From Shewanella psychromarinicola (lineage in GTDB: Bacteria; Pseudomonadota; Gammaproteobacteria; Enterobacterales; Shewanellaceae), in contig NZ_CP034073.1 of NCBI RefSeq assembly GCF_003855155.1, forward strand, positions 5,070,850 to 5,134,849: DNA of 64,000 nucleotides. Direction: 5' to 3'. Under the pieces are notes generated by a model, which did no database searches, had not been told where the DNA came from, and was given only the letters and a program-made list of their open reading frames with translations. Of this stretch, positions 17,807-27,956 are shown one piece after another. Position numbers and translations under genes: made by a program. The first letter of the stretch is position 1; the number at the start of each line of letters is the position of its first letter.

Positions 17807-20800
17807 ATGGCTAAATCGACTTCTTACAGTCAAACACTTGAACAACTTAATGCCTTGTTAGCGCAGCGTATTGTGATTTTAGATGGTGCCATGGGCACCA
17901 TGATCCAAGACCATAAGTTGGAAGAAGAAGATTATCGTGGTGAGCGCTTTAAAGATTGGCATTGCGATGTTAAAGGCAACAATGACTTATTAGTACTCAG
18001 CCAAGCGCAAATCATTAAAGATATTCATACTCAGTACCTATTGAACGGTGCCGACATTATTGAAACCAATACCTTTAACGCTACCACGATTGCTATGGCC
18101 GACTACGACATGCAGTCACTGGCCGCCGAAATTAACTTAGCCGGTGCCAGAATTGCCCGCCAAGCTGCCGACGAAGTGGCTGCGCAAACAGGCTTGCCAC
18201 GTTACGTTGCTGGCGTATTAGGGCCAACTAACCGCACCTGTTCTATCAGCCCAGACGTGAACGACCCAGGGTTTCGTAATGTCAGCTTTGATCAACTCGT
18301 CGAAGCCTATGTCGAATCGACCAGCGCCTTAATCGAAGGCGGCGCCGATATCATTATGGTTGAAACCATTTTTGATACCTTAAACGCCAAAGCCGCCCTA
18401 TTTGCGATTGAAAAAGTATTTGATCAACTTGGCGATCGCTTACCCGTTATGATCTCCGGCACCATCACCGACGCATCGGGCCGCACCTTAACCGGCCAAA
18501 CTACCGAAGCGTTTTATAACTCACTGCGCCACATTAAGCCGTTATCCATTGGCCTTAACTGCGCCCTTGGGCCAAAAGAGCTGCGTCCTTACGTTGAAGA
18601 ATTGTCACGTATTGCCGAGTGTTATGTTTCCGCCCATCCAAATGCGGGCTTACCCAACGAGTTTGGCGGCTACGATGAAACCCCAGAAGAGATGGCTGAA
18701 GTCATCAACCAATGGGCCCAAGAAGGCATGCTCAATATTGTCGGCGGTTGTTGCGGTAGCACCCCCGCCCACATTAATGCCATTCGTGAAGCAGTACTCA
18801 GACATGAACCAAGACACATTCCAGACATTCCTGTGGCGTGTCGGTTGTCGGGGTTAGAGCCACTGACCATCGATAAAAACTCGCTATTCGTCAACGTCGG
18901 CGAGCGCGCCAACGTGACAGGCTCAGCCAAGTTTTTACGCTTAATTAAGCAAGAAAAGTTTGAAGAAGCCCTCGATGTGGTGCGCGAGCAAGTCGAAAAC
19001 GGCGCCCAAATTATCGACGTCAACATGGACGAAGGCATGCTCGATGGCGTGGCTTCCATGGCGAAGTTTTTAAACTTAATTGCCTCTGAGCCAGATATCT
19101 CCCGCGTGCCGATCATGATCGACTCGTCTAAATGGGAAGTGATTGAAGCGGGCCTTAAATGCGTCCAAGGCAAGTCCATTGTTAACTCGATTTCGATGAA
19201 AGAAGGTGAAGCCAAATTTATCGAGCAAGCCACCTTAGTGAAACGCTATGGCGCCGCCGCCATTATAATGGCCTTTGACGAAGACGGCCAAGCCGACACG
19301 CGTGAACGTAAAACCCAAATCTGTACCCGTGCTTACCGTATTTTGGTTGATGTGGTCGGCTTTCCACCAGAAGATATTATTTTCGACCCCAACATCTTCG
19401 CCATTGCCACCGGTATTGATGAACACGACAACTATGCTGTCGACTTTATCGAAGCCATTAAAGACATCAAAACCACCTTGCCACATGCAATGATCTCCGG
19501 TGGTGTGTCTAACGTGTCATTCTCGTTTAGGGGTAACAACCCAGTACGTGAAGCGATTCATGCGGTATTTTTATACCATGCTATTCAAGCCGGCATGGAC
19601 ATGGGCATTGTCAACGCGGGTCAGTTAACCATATACGATGATATAGATCCCGAGCTTAAAAAACGGGTTGAAAACGTAGTACAAAACTTACCTTGCCCGG
19701 TTGCCGACTCAAGCAACACCGAACAGCTACTCGACATCGCCGAAACCTTTCGCGGCGATGGCTCCCAAGTGGCCAAAAAAGAAGATTTAGCCTGGCGTAG
19801 CTGGCCGGTGTCCAAGCGGTTGTCGCACGCCTTGGTCAAAGGCATTACTGAATTTATTGACCAAGACACCGAGGCTGCACGCCAAGAAGCCACCCGCCCA
19901 CTTGATGTGATAGAAGGGGCATTAATGGACGGCATGAACGTAGTCGGTGACTTATTTGGCGCGGGCAAAATGTTCTTACCGCAAGTGGTTAAATCGGCTC
20001 GAGTGATGAAAAAAGCCGTTGCTTACCTTAATCCTTATATCGAACTAGAGAAGGTTGCGGGTCAGTCAAACGGACGAATTTTAATGGTCACCGTAAAAGG
20101 TGATGTGCACGACATCGGTAAAAATATCGTCGGCGTCGTGCTCGCTTGTAACGGCTACGAAGTGGTCGATCTTGGGGTGATGGTATCGGTTGATAAAATT
20201 CTCGATGCCGTTAAAGAGCATAATATCGACATCATCGGCATGTCAGGGCTCATTACCCCAAGCCTTGATGAAATGGTCCACAACGTGAAAACCTTCCACC
20301 GTGAAGGCTTAACCATTCCGGCCATTATCGGCGGGGCGACTTGCTCTAAAATTCATACGGCTGTGAAAATAGCGCCGCATTATCCACACGGCGCCATTTA
20401 TATTGCCGATGCATCCCGCGCCGTGCCTATGGTGTCGAAACTGATTAACAATACCACCCGCCAAGCCACCATCGACGAAGCCTATGCTGAATACGACATG
20501 ATGCGTGAAAAACGCTTATCGCAAACCAAGCGTAAAACCTTAGTGTCGATTGAAGCGGCGCGTGAAAACCGTTGCCAACATGACTGGGAAAACTACCGCC
20601 CATTTACGCCTAACGTGTTAGGTCGCCAAGTATTTGATGACTACCCGCTAGATGATTTAGTTGAACGTATTGACTGGACACCGTTCTTTAGAAGCTGGGA
20701 ACTGCACGGTCATTACCCTGAAATTTTAAAAGACAAAGTGGTCGGTGAAGAAGCGGTTAAATTATTCGCCGATGGCCAAGACATGCTGAAGCAAATTATT

Positions 20801-21523
20801 GCTGAAAAGTGGCTTACCGCCAAAGCCGTCATCGGTTTATTCCCAGCCAATACCGTTAATCACGACGACATTGAACTGTATACCGATGACACTCGCACCA
20901 CATTGGAAATGACCACCCATCATCTGCGCATGCAACTTGAACGCGTGGGTAACGACAACTTCTGTTTATCAGACTTTGTTGCCCCTAAAGACAGCGGCGT
21001 TGCCGATTACATGGGCGGGTTTGCGGTGACAACAGGTCACGGTATTGATCAACATGTAGCCCGTTTTGAAGCCAACCATGATGACTACAATGCGATTATG
21101 CTCAAATGTTTAGCCGACCGTTTAGCCGAAGCCTTGGCCGAGCGTATGCACGAGCGCGTCCGTAAAGAGTTTTGGGGGTATGCCGCCGATGAAATACTCG
21201 ATAACGAAGCGTTAATTCGCGAACGTTATAAAGGTATTCGTCCAGCACCAGGTTACCCAGCGTGTCCGGATCATACTGAAAAAGGTTTGTTGTGGGATTT
21301 ACTCAAACCCGATGAAACGATTGATTTAAACATTACCGAAAGCTTCGCCATGTACCCAACCGCTGCAGTGTCTGGCTGGTACTTTGCCCACCCAAAATCA
21401 CGCTATTTTGGCGTGACCAATATTGGTAAAGATCAAGTTGAAGATTATGCTAAACGTAAGGGCATGACCTTAGCAGAGACAGAGCGATGGTTGTCACCGA
21501 TATTGGACTATGACCCAGAATAG
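17807..21523 (+). CDS. metH: B12-dependent methionine synthase
   Basis: Transfers the methyl group of 5-methyltetrahydrofolate to homocysteine through methylcobalamin. 1,238 residues with all four modules: the homocysteine/zinc domain (about 1-330) with zinc ligands C252 (GLNCALG), C315 and C316 (GGCCGS); the folate domain (about 355-620, [13 protein letters not shown]); the cobalamin cap and Rossmann domain (about 650-900) with cobalt-ligand H768 in [12 protein letters not shown]; and the C-terminal SAM-dependent reactivation domain ([15 protein letters not shown]). The ATG at 17807 follows AAAAGG. Its need for cobalamin links it to the cob/btu block upstream. Ends at a strong terminator. 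Confidence 0.98.
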   Translation: MAKSTSYSQTLEQLNALLAQRIVILDGAMGTMIQDHKLEEEDYRGERFKDWHCDVKGNNDLLVLSQAQIIKDIHTQYLLNGADIIETNTFNATTIAMADYDMQSLAAEINLAGARIARQAADEVAAQTGLPRYVAGVLGPTNRTCSISPDVNDPGFRNVSFDQLVEAYVESTSALIEGGADIIMVETIFDTLNAKAALFAIEKVFDQLGDRLPVMISGTITDASGRTLTGQTTEAFYNSLRHIKPLSIGLNCALGPKELRPYVEELSRIAECYVSAHPNAGLPNEFGGYDETPEEMAEVINQWAQEGMLNIVGGCCGSTPAHINAIREAVLRHEPRHIPDIPVACRLSGLEPLTIDKNSLFVNVGERANVTGSAKFLRLIKQEKFEEALDVVREQVENGAQIIDVNMDEGMLDGVASMAKFLNLIASEPDISRVPIMIDSSKWEVIEAGLKCVQGKSIVNSISMKEGEAKFIEQATLVKRYGAAAIIMAFDEDGQADTRERKTQICTRAYRILVDVVGFPPEDIIFDPNIFAIATGIDEHDNYAVDFIEAIKDIKTTLPHAMISGGVSNVSFSFRGNNPVREAIHAVFLYHAIQAGMDMGIVNAGQLTIYDDIDPELKKRVENVVQNLPCPVADSSNTEQLLDIAETFRGDGSQVAKKEDLAWRSWPVSKRLSHALVKGITEFIDQDTEAARQEATRPLDVIEGALMDGMNVVGDLFGAGKMFLPQVVKSARVMKKAVAYLNPYIELEKVAGQSNGRILMVTVKGDVHDIGKNIVGVVLACNGYEVVDLGVMVSVDKILDAVKEHNIDIIGMSGLITPSLDEMVHNVKTFHREGLTIPAIIGGATCSKIHTAVKIAPHYPHGAIYIADASRAVPMVSKLINNTTRQATIDEAYAEYDMMREKRLSQTKRKTLVSIEAARENRCQHDWENYRPFTPNVLGRQVFDDYPLDDLVERIDWTPFFRSWELHGHYPEILKDKVVGEEAVKLFADGQDMLKQIIAEKWLTAKAVIGLFPANTVNHDDIELYTDDTRTTLEMTTHHLRMQLERVGNDNFCLSDFVAPKDSGVADYMGGFAVTTGHGIDQHVARFEANHDDYNAIMLKCLADRLAEALAERMHERVRKEFWGYAADEILDNEALIRERYKGIRPAPGYPACPDHTEKGLLWDLLKPDETIDLNITESFAMYPTAAVSGWYFAHPKSRYFGVTNIGKDQVEDYAKRKGMTLAETERWLSPILDYDPE

Positions 21524-21575
21524 AGAGTGATCCTGAGCAGAGAGTGACCCAGAGTAGAGAGTGCTCCCGAATAAA

Positions 21576-21609
21576 GAGTAACCTTGAGTAATCGCGGTTA
21601 CTCTTTTTT
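21576..21609 (+). terminator. rho-independent terminator of metH
   Basis: GAGTAACC and GGTTACTC (8-bp stem, 12-base loop) followed by six T. Preceded by short degenerate repeats of AGAGTGA type after the metH stop. Confidence 0.85.
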
Positions 21610-21644
21610 ATGTCCAAACTTCGTTTGGATATAGGTCGAAAGGT

Positions 21645-22138
21645 TTATAAGTAAACTGTTTTGTTATATTTAGCTTTAACCCAATTTGCAACTAAAGTCG
21701 CTAATGCACCACCTAAACTATGACCAACACAATGGATAATACCTGTACTCTTTAACACTTCAGGTTTATCTAAATAGTCAGCTAACCCATCTCTAAAAGA
21801 TTCAAATGTTGTTTGAAAACCTGTATGAACTAAGCTACCCGCATCATTACTTTTTGAATGAGCAGTAATATCGGTTACCGCATCAGCTAAAGTATTTGTA
21901 CCCCGTATTGCAATCACGTGATCGCCCTTATGTTGCTGACTATGTCCTTGGCCAATGAGCAAAAAGCCTGTCGTTTCGCACCAAAAGAAACCACCAGAAG
22001 TCCCCTGTTGGACATCTTCTGCGTTGAACTTAAAGTGTTGTTTTACCTTATTATGGATAGGTAATCTTTTGGGTTTTTTTCAATTTGGTAAGATAGCAAT
22101 GCGATTCTAGCTGCAACATTAGGGGATATAACACTCAT
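21645..22138 (-). pseudogene. frameshifted and truncated class 3 lipase gene
   Basis: Related to the intact lipase at 26668. From the ATG at 22138 (MSVISPNVAARIALL) the frame breaks near 22070 (a stop follows DYLSIIR), while the next frame continues NKVKQHFKFNAEDV, TSGGFFW and VIAIRGTNT. It reaches the nucleophile elbow HCVGHSLGGALATLVANW and stops soon after, at 21645. The Asp and His of the triad and the whole C-terminal half are missing. It lies downstream of the split DUF6795-like gene in the same direction, mirroring the order in the intact set. Confidence 0.82.
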
Positions 22139-22511
22139 TATTTCATCCTTAAAATAAACTTTTAAATATTTTTTATCTAATTAATTTTTTAAATCATTAA
22201 AATTTGTAACAACATCCATAGATTCACCGTAATAAGTCGTAATTAATTCATCTTCCCAGTAACATATTGAAATTATAGGATGATCACGTATTAAACCAAA
22301 CTGCGTTAAATCAACTTCATATTGTAATTCTTTATTTTGTAAGTCTGCATTTAACTGCAGCAAAAATTTGTTTAAATAAGGAACAGAAATCCAATTCTTA
22401 CTGATCAACCAAAGCCAGTAATACTTATCTTCACCATCTTTTATCTCATCAGGTTCTTTCTTAATATAAATTTCCTGCCTAAGACGTGCATCTTGCCCAA
22501 AAATATTACCG

Positions 22512-22521
22512 GGGGCATTTG
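22512..22521. repeat. target-site duplication, left copy (ISAs1-type)
   Basis: GGGGCATTTG, identical to 23761-23770 on the other side of the element. Confidence 0.92.
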
Positions 22522-23760
22522 CAGGGCTACCGCATGAGTGTTTAATTTTTAACCTAACCACTGAATCCAGCCTTTAATACTGCTTCAAGCATCGATGGAT
22601 TCATCATGCATCGCTTTTGCTTTCCAACAATGCTTATCTTCGTCGGCTCTGCTCGTAACATATTCAAGCTCATATGACGCAGACATGATAGATTTTCCGC
22701 CCCGTGTGCGTTGTATATTTGACATGCATCCTCACTCATACTGACATCAAGCACCCAGTGCATCGATTCTATGCCCCAATGTTCTCGGACAGCTATCGCT
22801 GCTTGCTCAGCACTTAACTCCTTAGAACTAATGTAATAACGATACTCAAGTTCGATTGGTTTTCCTTTCTCAAGGCGACAACTTTCAACCATAACGATAT
22901 TTTTTAGCCCTTTCCACTTTGAAAAGTCACCGAGTAAGTTTTTACTATCAATAACATAGCACTGTCGACACTCAGTACGTCCGTGACCGTGTTCAATTAC
23001 GGATTTGTCCGTATTGTTAGCTCGCTGGAAAGCGAAGGCTTTTACTATTGCTTCGCGCAGCTTTCCCTGATTACTTTTAACGGCAAGCAGATAATCACCA
23101 CCTTGGTCCACAATGGTTTTTGCTATCTTTGTTTGACAAGCCATCGCATCGATAGTCACTAACGCCCCTTTGATATCGAGCATTTTTATCAACTCAGGAA
23201 TAGCTGTTATCTCATTACTTTTTTGTTCTGTTTTAAGCTGACCAAGTACTAATTTGTTTGATGAAGCATAAGCACTAATCATGTGTATGGTACTGGCTCT
23301 ATCTTCACGATTGTATGACCCTCGAAGCGTTTTTCCATCGATAGCAATGACTTGGCCTTCAGTAAGGGTGTGTATCGAAGACATCCAATTGATAAAACAT
23401 TGGTGAAACTGCTCAGGTTCAATGGTTGATATAATACGAGCAATCGTGTCATCAGCGGGAATGCCGTTCATGAAGAGGTTGTTGTTTTGAAACCAATCAT
23501 GATGCCCAAGAATGTATTCGCGAATGTCAAACCAGCCTTTAGCGCCTGCGATAACGGCACATAGCGAACCAAACAGCACCTCAAAGAGGCAATAGGTCAC
23601 TTTAGCCCCCTGGCGCTGGTCTGTTATTGTTTGGAAATGCTCTTTGAAGTGGTCAATATGCATGGTGTGCTCCCGAAAAAAGGGAGTATAAGATCATAGC
23701 GAGATGTTAACGTCAAATAGTGAGTTAAATTGTTTAAAAAACGTTCACGATCTCGCCCTG
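22522..23760. mobile_element. ISAs1-family insertion sequence
   Basis: 1,239 bp. Terminal inverted repeats begin CAGGGC on the left (22522) and end GCCCTG on the right (23760) and stay related for about 25 bases. Perfect 10-bp direct repeats GGGGCATTTG flank it at 22512-22521 and 23761-23770. One transposase gene inside. The perfect duplication suggests recent insertion. Confidence 0.93.
22554..23663 (-). CDS. ISAs1-family DDE transposase
   Basis: 369 residues, normal length for the ISAs1/H-repeat group. The N-terminal region has KVTYCLFEVLFGSLCAVIAG and GWFDIREY; the DDE core shows VIAIDGKTLRGS (first D), VTIDAMACQTKIA (second D) and REHWGIESMHWVLDV (E). ATG at 23663. Uninterrupted, so likely active; its insertion inactivated the surrounding DUF6795-like gene. 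Confidence 0.95.
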   Translation of the reverse strand: MHIDHFKEHFQTITDQRQGAKVTYCLFEVLFGSLCAVIAGAKGWFDIREYILGHHDWFQNNNLFMNGIPADDTIARIISTIEPEQFHQCFINWMSSIHTLTEGQVIAIDGKTLRGSYNREDRASTIHMISAYASSNKLVLGQLKTEQKSNEITAIPELIKMLDIKGALVTIDAMACQTKIAKTIVDQGGDYLLAVKSNQGKLREAIVKAFAFQRANNTDKSVIEHGHGRTECRQCYVIDSKNLLGDFSKWKGLKNIVMVESCRLEKGKPIELEYRYYISSKELSAEQAAIAVREHWGIESMHWVLDVSMSEDACQIYNAHGAENLSCLRHMSLNMLRAEPTKISIVGKQKRCMMNPSMLEAVLKAGFSG

Positions 23761-23770
23761 GGGGCATTTG
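23761..23770. repeat. target-site duplication, right copy (ISAs1-type)
   Basis: GGGGCATTTG, identical to 22512-22521. Confidence 0.92.
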
Positions 23771-24311
23771 ACTTAACTTTAACTTCTTTAAATGAAAACT
23801 CACCATTTGTATCGGTTAATGCATAGTCAATAATAGGGTCACCCTTGTCATAACCACCATATGACAGTTCTCTAACAACTTCCGCCCCCGAAATTGGAAT
23901 GCCATTATTGGTGATTCGCCCTTGTACAGGAGCCGATAATTCAACTTCATATCGCTTCAAAAATCCAAACACTGCATCATCTCCTTCGGGGTAAGCATAT
24001 GAAAAAAAAATAATCACAAATAGAAATAATGAAACCGTAAGCAATAAAAGGTAACGATATTTATCAAGAATACTATTTAACACCCTCTCCCCCAACTCAT
24101 TGATATAGATAAAAAATAAAAGCTACAGATTCATGGTTAAAAAGAGACGTAACATAGTGCTTTTAATACTCATTAACAGCCTAATTTTAGCCAAAAAAAA
24201 CTCTTTATCTATAGCCCTAAAGAGTGTCAAAAAGGCACTAAAAACATTAATTGTGATAGTTTTATCTTTGCCTCTAGAACCAACAATATTGAATCCATAC
24301 GCAAAAAACAC

Positions 24312-24348
24312 TTACTTCAACGACTCTACCCATTGGTTGGATGATGAA
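24312..24348 (-). repeat. displaced copy of the trxC 3' end
   Basis: 37 bases that match the last codons of trxC (29521-29943) at 31 positions by my alignment, same strand. Translated on the minus strand both end in SNQWVESLK or FNQWLESLK followed by a stop, and most differences fall at third codon positions. It looks like the 3' end of trxC left behind when DNA was inserted, or exchanged, at that gene end. Confidence 0.7.
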
Positions 24349-24504
24349 ATTAGACCAGACCAGAACACCTCAATCAAACATACACTTTTCATCATTACAC
24401 CTTTAAAGTAGCTATTTATGATGATAGACCCTCTTAACAAATCACTCTACAATAACTTCAGTAAGTTAATCATATCAACATCAAAACAAGGCGTTACCTC
24501 ATCA

Positions 24505-25074
24505 ATGAGCTACATAGCATATATTAGTTTGTTTCTCGTTCTGTCTGTCACTTCGGCCAACTACTTTTTGGAGGGAGCAATATTTCGCATGTTTAAAAAA
24601 GTCGATGTCGAAGTGTTTCCTGAAGTGATTGGTAGCCTAACCAATGAGGGAGAACCTCTAGCCGATATTAAGCTAAAAAGAGGTTACCAATACTCTGGTG
24701 TTATGGAAGAAATTGAGTGGGACTACACCACTACTGATGATGAAGGCAAATTTAGCTTTCCTGAAATCATTCACAGAACAAGTCACCCTAATAAACCGTT
24801 TGCTGAAACGCGCGTTGCGCAAGCAATTAAAGTCGCAGAGGGAGTTTATACAGACACTTTTCTTTGGTCTGCTGTAACTAAAGGTGAAAAACATCTTTCC
24901 CTATTAGCTGAAAGATTGGCGCAATTACATTGCAACTTCGCCAATGAAGAGATTAGACAAGAGATAATAGAAGAAGAAATTAGCAATGGAGTTTCACGAC
25001 TACAGGTGTTTAGTATTTGCCGCTGGCCAGAACTACAACTATTGGAAGTACAGAAAAGAGAAAAATACGGATGA
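24505..25074 (+). CDS. DUF6795-like protein, tandem copy 1 (candidate immunity protein)
   Basis: Function unknown. From ATG 24505 it has 189 residues: an N-terminal hydrophobic segment (AYISLFLVLSVTSANYFL), then FKKVDVEVFPEVIGSL, a transthyretin/carboxypeptidase-like beta domain with DYTTTDDEGKFSFPEI, and a C-terminal FSICRWPEL. The frame is open upstream to 24418. A strong GGAGGG precedes the alternative internal start at MFKKVDVEV, so a form without the membrane segment is possible. First of three tandem paralogs leading into a lipase gene; that order is typical of toxin/immunity sets with amplified immunity genes, but a role in immunity is inference. Confidence 0.75.
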   Translation: MSYIAYISLFLVLSVTSANYFLEGAIFRMFKKVDVEVFPEVIGSLTNEGEPLADIKLKRGYQYSGVMEEIEWDYTTTDDEGKFSFPEIIHRTSHPNKPFAETRVAQAIKVAEGVYTDTFLWSAVTKGEKHLSLLAERLAQLHCNFANEEIRQEIIEEEISNGVSRLQVFSICRWPELQLLEVQKREKYG

Positions 25075-25291
25075 TATTCAGACTGGCCAATCTAGATGAA
25101 TTTTTGCTGATGGGATATCTAGTCAATAAGCAATAACGAATGTGTACCTATTGGCCCAATCGAACATACCCTTTTCATCATTACACCATAAAAAATAGTC
25201 CTTTATAATAATATATACCCTTGAAGAATCACTCTACAATGACTTCAGTAAGTTAATCATATCAACATCAAAACAAGGCGTTACCTCATCA

Positions 25292-25894
25292 ATGAGCTAC
25301 ATAGCATATATTAGTTTGTTTCTCGTTCTGTCTGTCACTACGGCCAACTACTTTTTGGAGGGAGCAATATTTCGCATGTTTAAAAAAGTCGATGTCGAAG
25401 TGTTTCCTGAAGTGATTGGTAGCCTAACCCTTCAGGGTAAACCTCTAGCCGATATTAAGCTAAAAAGAGGTTACCAATACTCTGGTGTTATGGAAGAAAA
25501 AAAATGGGACTACACCACTACTGACGATGAAGGCAAATTTAGCTTTCCTGAAATTATTCACAGAACAAGTCACCCTAATAAACCATTTGCTGGAACTCGT
25601 ATATCTCAAACGATTAAAGTCGATGAAAATGAAGAGTCAGACATCATTAAAGCAGCTAAAGATGAGTATTCTGAAGTAATACTTTGGGGATCCATATCTT
25701 CAGGCGAGAAACATATATCTTATTTAGCTGAACGATTAGCACGATTAGATTGTGACCTAGCTAATGAAGCCATTAGGAATGAAATCATTGATGAAGCGTT
25801 TCCTAGTGGTGTAGTGCGCTATCAAGTATTGAGCATTTGTCGCTGGCCTGATCTGGAAAAATTAGAAATCGAGAAACGGAAAAAATTTGATTAA
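25292..25894 (+). CDS. DUF6795-like protein, tandem copy 2
   Basis: 200 residues from ATG 25292. The first 80 residues are almost identical to copy 1, and so is about 60 bases of DNA upstream, showing a recent segmental duplication. The middle differs, with an acidic insertion (DENEESDIIKAAKDEYSE), and the C-terminal third resembles copy 3 (DLANEAIRNEIIDEAF). The conserved DYTTTDDEGKFSFPEI and LSICRWPDL are present. As in copy 1, GGAGGG lies before ATATTTCGCATG, so MFKKVDVEV is an alternative start. Predicted membrane-anchored or periplasmic if the long form is made. Confidence 0.75.
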   Translation: MSYIAYISLFLVLSVTTANYFLEGAIFRMFKKVDVEVFPEVIGSLTLQGKPLADIKLKRGYQYSGVMEEKKWDYTTTDDEGKFSFPEIIHRTSHPNKPFAGTRISQTIKVDENEESDIIKAAKDEYSEVILWGSISSGEKHISYLAERLARLDCDLANEAIRNEIIDEAFPSGVVRYQVLSICRWPDLEKLEIEKRKKFD

Positions 25895-26066
25895 TAAGGG
25901 CGTTAAATAATTCATCCGTATATATTCTAATAATCGACACACCCCATCTAATCATTACCCCTTAAAAAATAGTCACTTATGATAATAGATCCCCTTACTG
26001 AATCGCTCTACAATACCTAGTTAAAAATTAACCATATAAAAATTAAAGCAGGGAGTGGCTTCATCT

Positions 26067-26642
26067 ATGGGCTACAGAGCATATATTGGAATTGTCGCAT
26101 TCCTGTCTATCATCTTCGCTGTTAGTTGCTTCTCGGAGGAATCAATGTTTAGCATGTTTAAAAAAGTCGATGTCGAGGTGTTTCCTGAGGTGGTGGGCAG
26201 TTTAGCTCATGACAGCAAGCCTTTAGCCGGTATTAAGCTAAAAAGAGGGTATAAATACTCTGGTGTGATGGAAGACATAGAGTGGGATTACACCACTACT
26301 GACGATGAAGGCAAATTTAGCTTTCCTGAAATCATTTATAGAACAAATCACCCTAATAAACCTTTTGCTGAAACGCGCGTTGCGCAAGCAATTAAAGTCG
26401 CAGAGGGAGACTATACAGACACTTTTTTGTGGTCAACAGTGACTAGAGGCGAGAAACACATATCTTATCTAGTCGAGCGATTAGCACAATTAGATTGTGA
26501 CCTAGCTAATGAAGCCATTAGTCAAGAAATCATTGATGAAGAGTTCCCCAGCGGAGTTGTGCGATATCAGGTATTCAGTATTTGTAGCTGGCCTGAGCTG
26601 GAAAAATTAGAAATCGAGAAGCAAAAAAAATTCGGTGAATAG
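26067..26642 (+). CDS. DUF6795-like protein, tandem copy 3
   Basis: 191 residues from ATG 26067 (a GTG at 26055 is in frame). The N-terminal hydrophobic segment (IGIVAFLSIIFAVSCF) has diverged from copies 1 and 2 but keeps its character. Here GGAGG is followed after five bases by ATGTTTAGCATGTTT, a well-placed internal start at MFSMFKKVDVEV. The middle matches copy 1 (AETRVAQAIKVAEG) while the end matches copy 2, so it is a mosaic. It ends 25 bases before the lipase start and is probably cotranscribed with it. Confidence 0.75.
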   Translation: MGYRAYIGIVAFLSIIFAVSCFSEESMFSMFKKVDVEVFPEVVGSLAHDSKPLAGIKLKRGYKYSGVMEDIEWDYTTTDDEGKFSFPEIIYRTNHPNKPFAETRVAQAIKVAEGDYTDTFLWSTVTRGEKHISYLVERLAQLDCDLANEAISQEIIDEEFPSGVVRYQVFSICSWPELEKLEIEKQKKFGE

Positions 26643-26667
26643 CAATAATAGTTAACAAGGAATGTTT

Positions 26668-27828
26668 ATGACTCAATTAACCCCCAAATTAGCCTCCGAG
26701 CTGGCAGCTAAAGTGTACGATGTAATCGATTTAGACTTGGCACCCAACTTTGCTAATCCATACATTAAAAAACACTTTACATTCAACAATGTCGGTATAG
26801 GCAAAACTGGCGGGTTTATTTTCAATCGCCAGTCAGGTTTTGCGGCTATGGGGTTAGGCAAAGGACAATACCAAGGTGATGCTATCATAGCGATCCGCGG
26901 TACTGAATTTAGCTCTGCTGCGGACTGGTCTACTAATGCTCAAATTGGTTTAAGTGTCGGTGATGGCAGCCAAATAGTGCACGCTGGTTTTAATAATGCT
27001 TTTACTTCATTAAGACCGCAATTTGCGACTTTTTTAGATAAGTGGCGTACTTCAAATCCCGGTAAAGCAATTCATTTTGTCGGCCACAGTTTAGGTGGTG
27101 CAATAGCTTCACTCGCTGCGGACTGGGCATCTGTTAATAACTACGCTTCAAATATTAATTTATACACTTTTGGTTCTCCAAGAGTTGGACAACAAGGTTT
27201 TGCCACGGCTAACACTCATAGACTTAATCAAATTTACCGCTGCACCCACGGCGCAGATGTAGTGCCTAAAGTGCCTTTATGGCCTTTTATTCATGCGCCT
27301 TATCAAGGCGTTGAATATCGCTTAGATAACAGCCAAGGTTTGAGGGTTAGTGCTCATGGTATGGATCCTAAAGCTGGGGCCGAACCAGGTTATTTAGTCT
27401 CTGCAAACACTGAGCATTGGGGCCATTTACATGTTAAAGCTAGCGAATATTTAAAACCGGTAAAATTACGTTATGAAAACCGCAATCAAGCAAGCTATTC
27501 AGACCAGTGGAGTGACAAACTCAGCGCAGCATTAATTACGGTCTTAAAAGAGGCTGGATATTATGGCGCAATTGTAGCACAAGCAACGGCATCTTACGGT
27601 TTGACATTCTATGACCTTGTCGCCAAAACCCTTGAAAAAATTGCTGCTGCAGCAAGTTCTTTCGCCGACGATGTCAGAGGCCTACTCGGTCATATGTTGT
27701 CTTTTGCAGGAGCAGTCGTAACAACCGTAGTTGACTTAACTTTTGCCACTATACGAGCCATTTTCAATAAAATGCTTTCACGCTTACATAGCAGTGTTAA
27801 AGATGCGATTAAATCAGTACACAAGTAA
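26668..27828 (+). CDS. class 3 lipase, candidate antibacterial effector
   Basis: 386 residues. An alpha/beta hydrolase of lipase family 3 that would cleave acyl esters of lipids. The nucleophile elbow is VGHSLGGAIASLAADW with S141; D197 in HGADVVPKVP is the likely acid; a histidine in the 230-254 region (for example HWGHLH) would complete the triad. An early VIAIRGTE-like strand (IIAIRGTEF) fits the family. No signal peptide; the C-terminal 100 residues are helical and hydrophobic. ATG 26668 has AAGGA seven bases upstream, better than ATG 26662. Lipases without signal peptide next to repeated small envelope proteins are often type VI secretion effectors, but no VgrG or PAAR gene is in the window. 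Confidence 0.85.
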   Translation: MTQLTPKLASELAAKVYDVIDLDLAPNFANPYIKKHFTFNNVGIGKTGGFIFNRQSGFAAMGLGKGQYQGDAIIAIRGTEFSSAADWSTNAQIGLSVGDGSQIVHAGFNNAFTSLRPQFATFLDKWRTSNPGKAIHFVGHSLGGAIASLAADWASVNNYASNINLYTFGSPRVGQQGFATANTHRLNQIYRCTHGADVVPKVPLWPFIHAPYQGVEYRLDNSQGLRVSAHGMDPKAGAEPGYLVSANTEHWGHLHVKASEYLKPVKLRYENRNQASYSDQWSDKLSAALITVLKEAGYYGAIVAQATASYGLTFYDLVAKTLEKIAAAASSFADDVRGLLGHMLSFAGAVVTTVVDLTFATIRAIFNKMLSRLHSSVKDAIKSVHK

Positions 27829-27907
27829 TAAAGACTAACAGAAATAACTAAAGGCCCATCCGCAACTTAATACTTATGCAGCGGCAGATAAACCTTATAA
27901 GCCGCCC

Positions 27908-27940
27908 TTAAGGCTCAATGTAAATTGAGCCTTAATCTTT
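27908..27940. terminator. bidirectional terminator between lipase and DUF3465 genes
   Basis: TTAAGGCTCAAT and ATTGAGCCTTAA with a four-base loop, followed by TCTTTT on the plus strand; it lies between converging genes. Confidence 0.8.
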
Positions 27941-27956
27941 TAAACCTAATAGCTGT

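Larger units (their letters stand above)
22181..24095 (-). pseudogene. DUF6795-like gene split by an ISAs1-family element
   Basis: The 5' part runs from about 24095 to 23761, the 3' part from 22521 to 22181; removing the element and one 10-bp target copy restores the frame across VKSNAPGNIFGQ. The protein has a hydrophobic N-terminal helix (LLLLTVSLFLFVIIFF), then FGFLKRYEVELSAPVQGRI, a carboxypeptidase-like beta region with TDTNGEFSFKEV, and a C-terminal ISICYWE. It is a distant paralog of the three plus-strand genes at 24505-26642. The only upstream start in frame is TTG or GTG; a GTG with AAGGAG before it also lies just ahead of FGFLKR. Inactive while the element is present. Confidence 0.82.

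Noticed and set aside
21645..22138. Truncated lipase considered as a working short lipase
   Set aside because: Frame break after about 30 codons and loss of the Asp/His part of the catalytic triad.
24133..24411. 92-codon plus-strand frame ahead of the DUF6795-like genes
   Set aside because: Its protein-like end comes from the antisense of the displaced trxC tail; the rest is lysine- and leucine-rich AT-driven sequence without family or SD.
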